Source of the DNA: Zetaproteobacteria bacterium
Lineage (GTDB): Bacteria; Pseudomonadota; Zetaproteobacteria; Mariprofundales; Mariprofundaceae
Reading direction: 5' to 3'
NCBI GenBank assembly: GCA_021545595.1
Contig: JAJRVG010000033.1
Span: forward strand, 1-6,773
DNA: 6,773 nt
The notes beneath the pieces are model-generated. The model worked only from the letters and a program-made list of their open reading frames with translations, was not told the DNA's origin and made no database searches. Below are positions 5,305 through 6,773 of this stretch, piece after piece. The stretch's first letter is position 1. Every line of letters begins with the position of its first letter. Position numbers and translations under genes: made by a program.

Positions 5305-6354
5305 ATGGTTAGTCAGAGGTTGCTAAAGTCTGTGAAAGAGCGGCATGAATTCATTCTTGGTGAAGTGGTAAAAGCCTATCTTGATACAGGACAGGCCGTT
5401 GGTTCGCGTGTGCTTTCCAAACGTGGTGATCTGGGGTTGAGTCCGGCATCTATTCGTAATGCAATGGCTGATCTGGAGCAGATGGGACTACTCTGCTCTC
5501 CACACACTTCTGCAGGTCGTAAGCCGACCGACAGTGGATTGCGCTATTTTGTTGATTCATTGATGGTGGTCGATTCGAATCTTCATGATCATCTCACCGC
5601 ATCGGTTAGCAGCCATCTGTACCTGGAGAGAGATATTAATCAGGTTTTGCAGCAGGCAACCGATGAGCTGGCAAGCCTGACCCGGTTTGCAGGCCTCGTC
5701 TCCGTTCATGAGCCTGATTTCAGACGCATTGAGAAGATTGAACTTGTTCCTATTTCTACTGAACAGATTCTTGCCGTGATTGTCTCCAATAAAGGCGAGG
5801 TTCAAAACCGGCTGGTTCGACGTGATACTCAACTGAGTGATAGCCGATTGGCTGAAATATCCAGGAATCTGTCGGAACTGCTCGCTGATTGTGGTCTTGA
5901 TGAGGCTCGTGTTCGGCTGACCAGAGAGATCGATCATGACCGTCTGCGTATTCGGCAACTGCTTGAGGAGTTGCAACAGTGGGCTGAAAACCCTACAGAG
6001 GGAAAGAGTGATCTGATTTTCAGTGGTCAGAGTCAGCTGCTGAAAGTGCCGGAGTTTGGTGTGATTGAGACTGTACGCTCTCTCTTTATGGCCTTTGAAG
6101 AGAAAGAGGAGCTGCTGAAACTTGTTGAACAGGTTGAACAGTCGGAACATGGGGTGAAAGTTTTCATCGGCCATGAGCATGCTCTGGTTGATATGGATGA
6201 GGTTTCGGTTGTCCTCTCCCGTTTTGAGGGTGAGGGGAGAATTCTTGGAACGCTTGGAGTGATCGGGCCAAAGCGGATGCACTATGACCAGGTGTTACCG
6301 ATTGTGGACTGTACAGCACGCTGGGTAAGCCGGGTGTTAGGAGGAAATCATTGA
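5305..6354 (+). CDS. hrcA: Heat-inducible transcription repressor HrcA
   Basis: Cytoplasmic DNA-binding repressor of class I heat-shock genes; it binds CIRCE and depends on GroEL for correct folding in characterised species. The protein has 349 residues from ATG 5305, within the family's usual 340-350. The N-terminal winged-helix domain spans about 1-85, with AVGSRVLSKRGDLGLSPASI leading to RNAMADLEQMGLL (the recognition region) and HTSAGRKPTDSGLRYFVD (67-84). A long GAF-like dimerisation region follows, and the C-terminus carries the signature GTLGVIGPKRMHYDQVLPIV. The frame stays open upstream to ATG 5134, but those 57 codons lie mostly in the palindromic element and cross the promoter and operator, so the shorter start is chosen; GGAAG lies 10 nt before it. 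The stop overlaps the grpE start by 4 bp. The CIRCE-like site upstream indicates autorepression. Confidence 0.96.
   Translation: MVSQRLLKSVKERHEFILGEVVKAYLDTGQAVGSRVLSKRGDLGLSPASIRNAMADLEQMGLLCSPHTSAGRKPTDSGLRYFVDSLMVVDSNLHDHLTASVSSHLYLERDINQVLQQATDELASLTRFAGLVSVHEPDFRRIEKIELVPISTEQILAVIVSNKGEVQNRLVRRDTQLSDSRLAEISRNLSELLADCGLDEARVRLTREIDHDRLRIRQLLEELQQWAENPTEGKSDLIFSGQSQLLKVPEFGVIETVRSLFMAFEEKEELLKLVEQVEQSEHGVKVFIGHEHALVDMDEVSVVLSRFEGEGRILGTLGVIGPKRMHYDQVLPIVDCTARWVSRVLGGNH
6339..6344 (+). promoter_or_regulatory. Strong Shine-Dalgarno of grpE
   Basis: AGGAGG inside the end of hrcA, 6 nt before TTG 6351. It is the best ribosome-binding site in the window and decides for this non-ATG start, since the next in-frame ATG is 43 codons further in, within the conserved coil. 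Confidence 0.85.
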
Positions 6355-6773
6355 GCAAGAAGAAACATACAGAGAGAGAGAAGCATAAGGGAAAGGCTCT
6401 TTCCAAAGAGCCTGCTCAGGAAGATGCACTTAAAGTTGCTCAGGCAGAAGTTGCAGAACTGAAAGACAAACTGCTTAGAATGCATGCAGAGATGGATAAT
6501 CTGCGCAAACGTACAGCCCGTGAAATTGAAGAGTCACGTAAATTTGCAGTCGAAAGGTTTTCAGCCGCACTGCTTGATGTGGTGGATAACCTTGAGCGCG
6601 CGCTGGAAGTTGAAGAGGGTAACGAAGCCGGTCTGCGCGAGGGTGTGAAGCTTACATTTGATTCATGGCACACCATGATGGAGAAGTTTGAGCTTAAGCG
6701 GATAGATGCTGTGGGTGAAATGTTTGATCCTCACAAACATGAGGCACTCTCCAAGATACCGGGTGATGAGCCT
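6351..6773 (+). CDS. grpE: Nucleotide exchange factor GrpE, partial
   Basis: Co-chaperone that releases ADP from DnaK (Hsp70) and restarts its folding cycle; it acts in the cytoplasm as a dimer. 141 codons are visible and the gene continues beyond the window (E. coli GrpE has 197 residues). A charged, lysine-rich N-terminal tail (1-25) is followed by the long dimerising helix (about 26-85) with AEMDNLRKRTAREIEESRKF (46-65) and FSAALLDVVDNLERAL (70-85), then the start of the beta domain with FDPHKHEALSKIPGDEP (125-141). The FDP-x-x-HEA pattern is the GrpE signature. It starts with TTG, overlapping the hrcA stop (TTGA), behind AGGAGG, so it is almost certainly translationally coupled to hrcA. 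Regulation should follow the CIRCE-like site upstream of hrcA. dnaK and dnaJ usually come next but are not in view. Confidence 0.96.
   Translation, partial: MSKKKHTEREKHKGKALSKEPAQEDALKVAQAEVAELKDKLLRMHAEMDNLRKRTAREIEESRKFAVERFSAALLDVVDNLERALEVEEGNEAGLREGVKLTFDSWHTMMEKFELKRIDAVGEMFDPHKHEALSKIPGDEP

Noticed and set aside
5557..6282. Long minus-strand frame (241 codons) opposite hrcA
   Set aside because: It is antisense to a certain hrcA gene, has no recognisable domain and arises from the codon usage of hrcA.

Overview
The window is ordinary proteobacterial chromosome built around two divergent gene blocks. On the minus strand, reading leftwards from about 4957, lie rplM (ribosomal protein uL13), rpsI (uS9), a Rho-independent terminator, a membrane-bound hybrid sensor histidine kinase, argC (arginine biosynthesis), and the first 170 codons of a membrane-anchored coiled-coil protein that runs off the left edge. 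On the plus strand, from about 5251, lie hrcA (heat-shock repressor) and the first 141 codons of grpE (DnaK nucleotide exchange factor), which runs off the right edge. No tRNA, rRNA, CRISPR array, transposase or phage gene was seen.

Organism (inference): the order rplM-rpsI-argC followed by a short anchored coiled-coil protein, and an hrcA-grpE pair controlled by a CIRCE-type operator, point to Proteobacteria outside the enterics. A gamma-, beta- or zetaproteobacterium fits; a marine gamma- or zetaproteobacterium (Mariprofundus-like) is my guess. The sequence alone does not settle it.

Minus-strand block: rplM and rpsI share a consensus-like promoter (TTGACA-N16-TATACT) with a GC-rich start region, are 25 bp apart, and end at a strong 12-bp-stem terminator. 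The 752-residue hybrid kinase sits between that terminator and argC, a position where many relatives have argC almost directly after rpsI. It has a hydrophobic six-helix N-terminus, a GAF-like domain, HisKA and HATPase_c domains, and a C-terminal receiver, all with intact catalytic residues. argC encodes a complete, apparently functional enzyme.

Plus-strand block: hrcA starts at ATG 5305, just after a degenerate CIRCE operator (5257-5283) that overlaps its likely promoter, so HrcA probably represses its own operon. grpE starts with TTG, overlapping the hrcA stop by 4 bp behind a strong Shine-Dalgarno, which implies translational coupling. dnaK and dnaJ are expected downstream but are outside the window.

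The 427-bp gene-free stretch between rplM and hrcA holds the most unusual structure: a 245-bp element (4983-5227) whose two halves are long imperfect inverted repeats, bounded by a perfect 10-bp terminal inverted repeat and packed with smaller palindromes. It fits precisely between the two divergent promoters and looks like a miniature non-autonomous mobile or repeat element.
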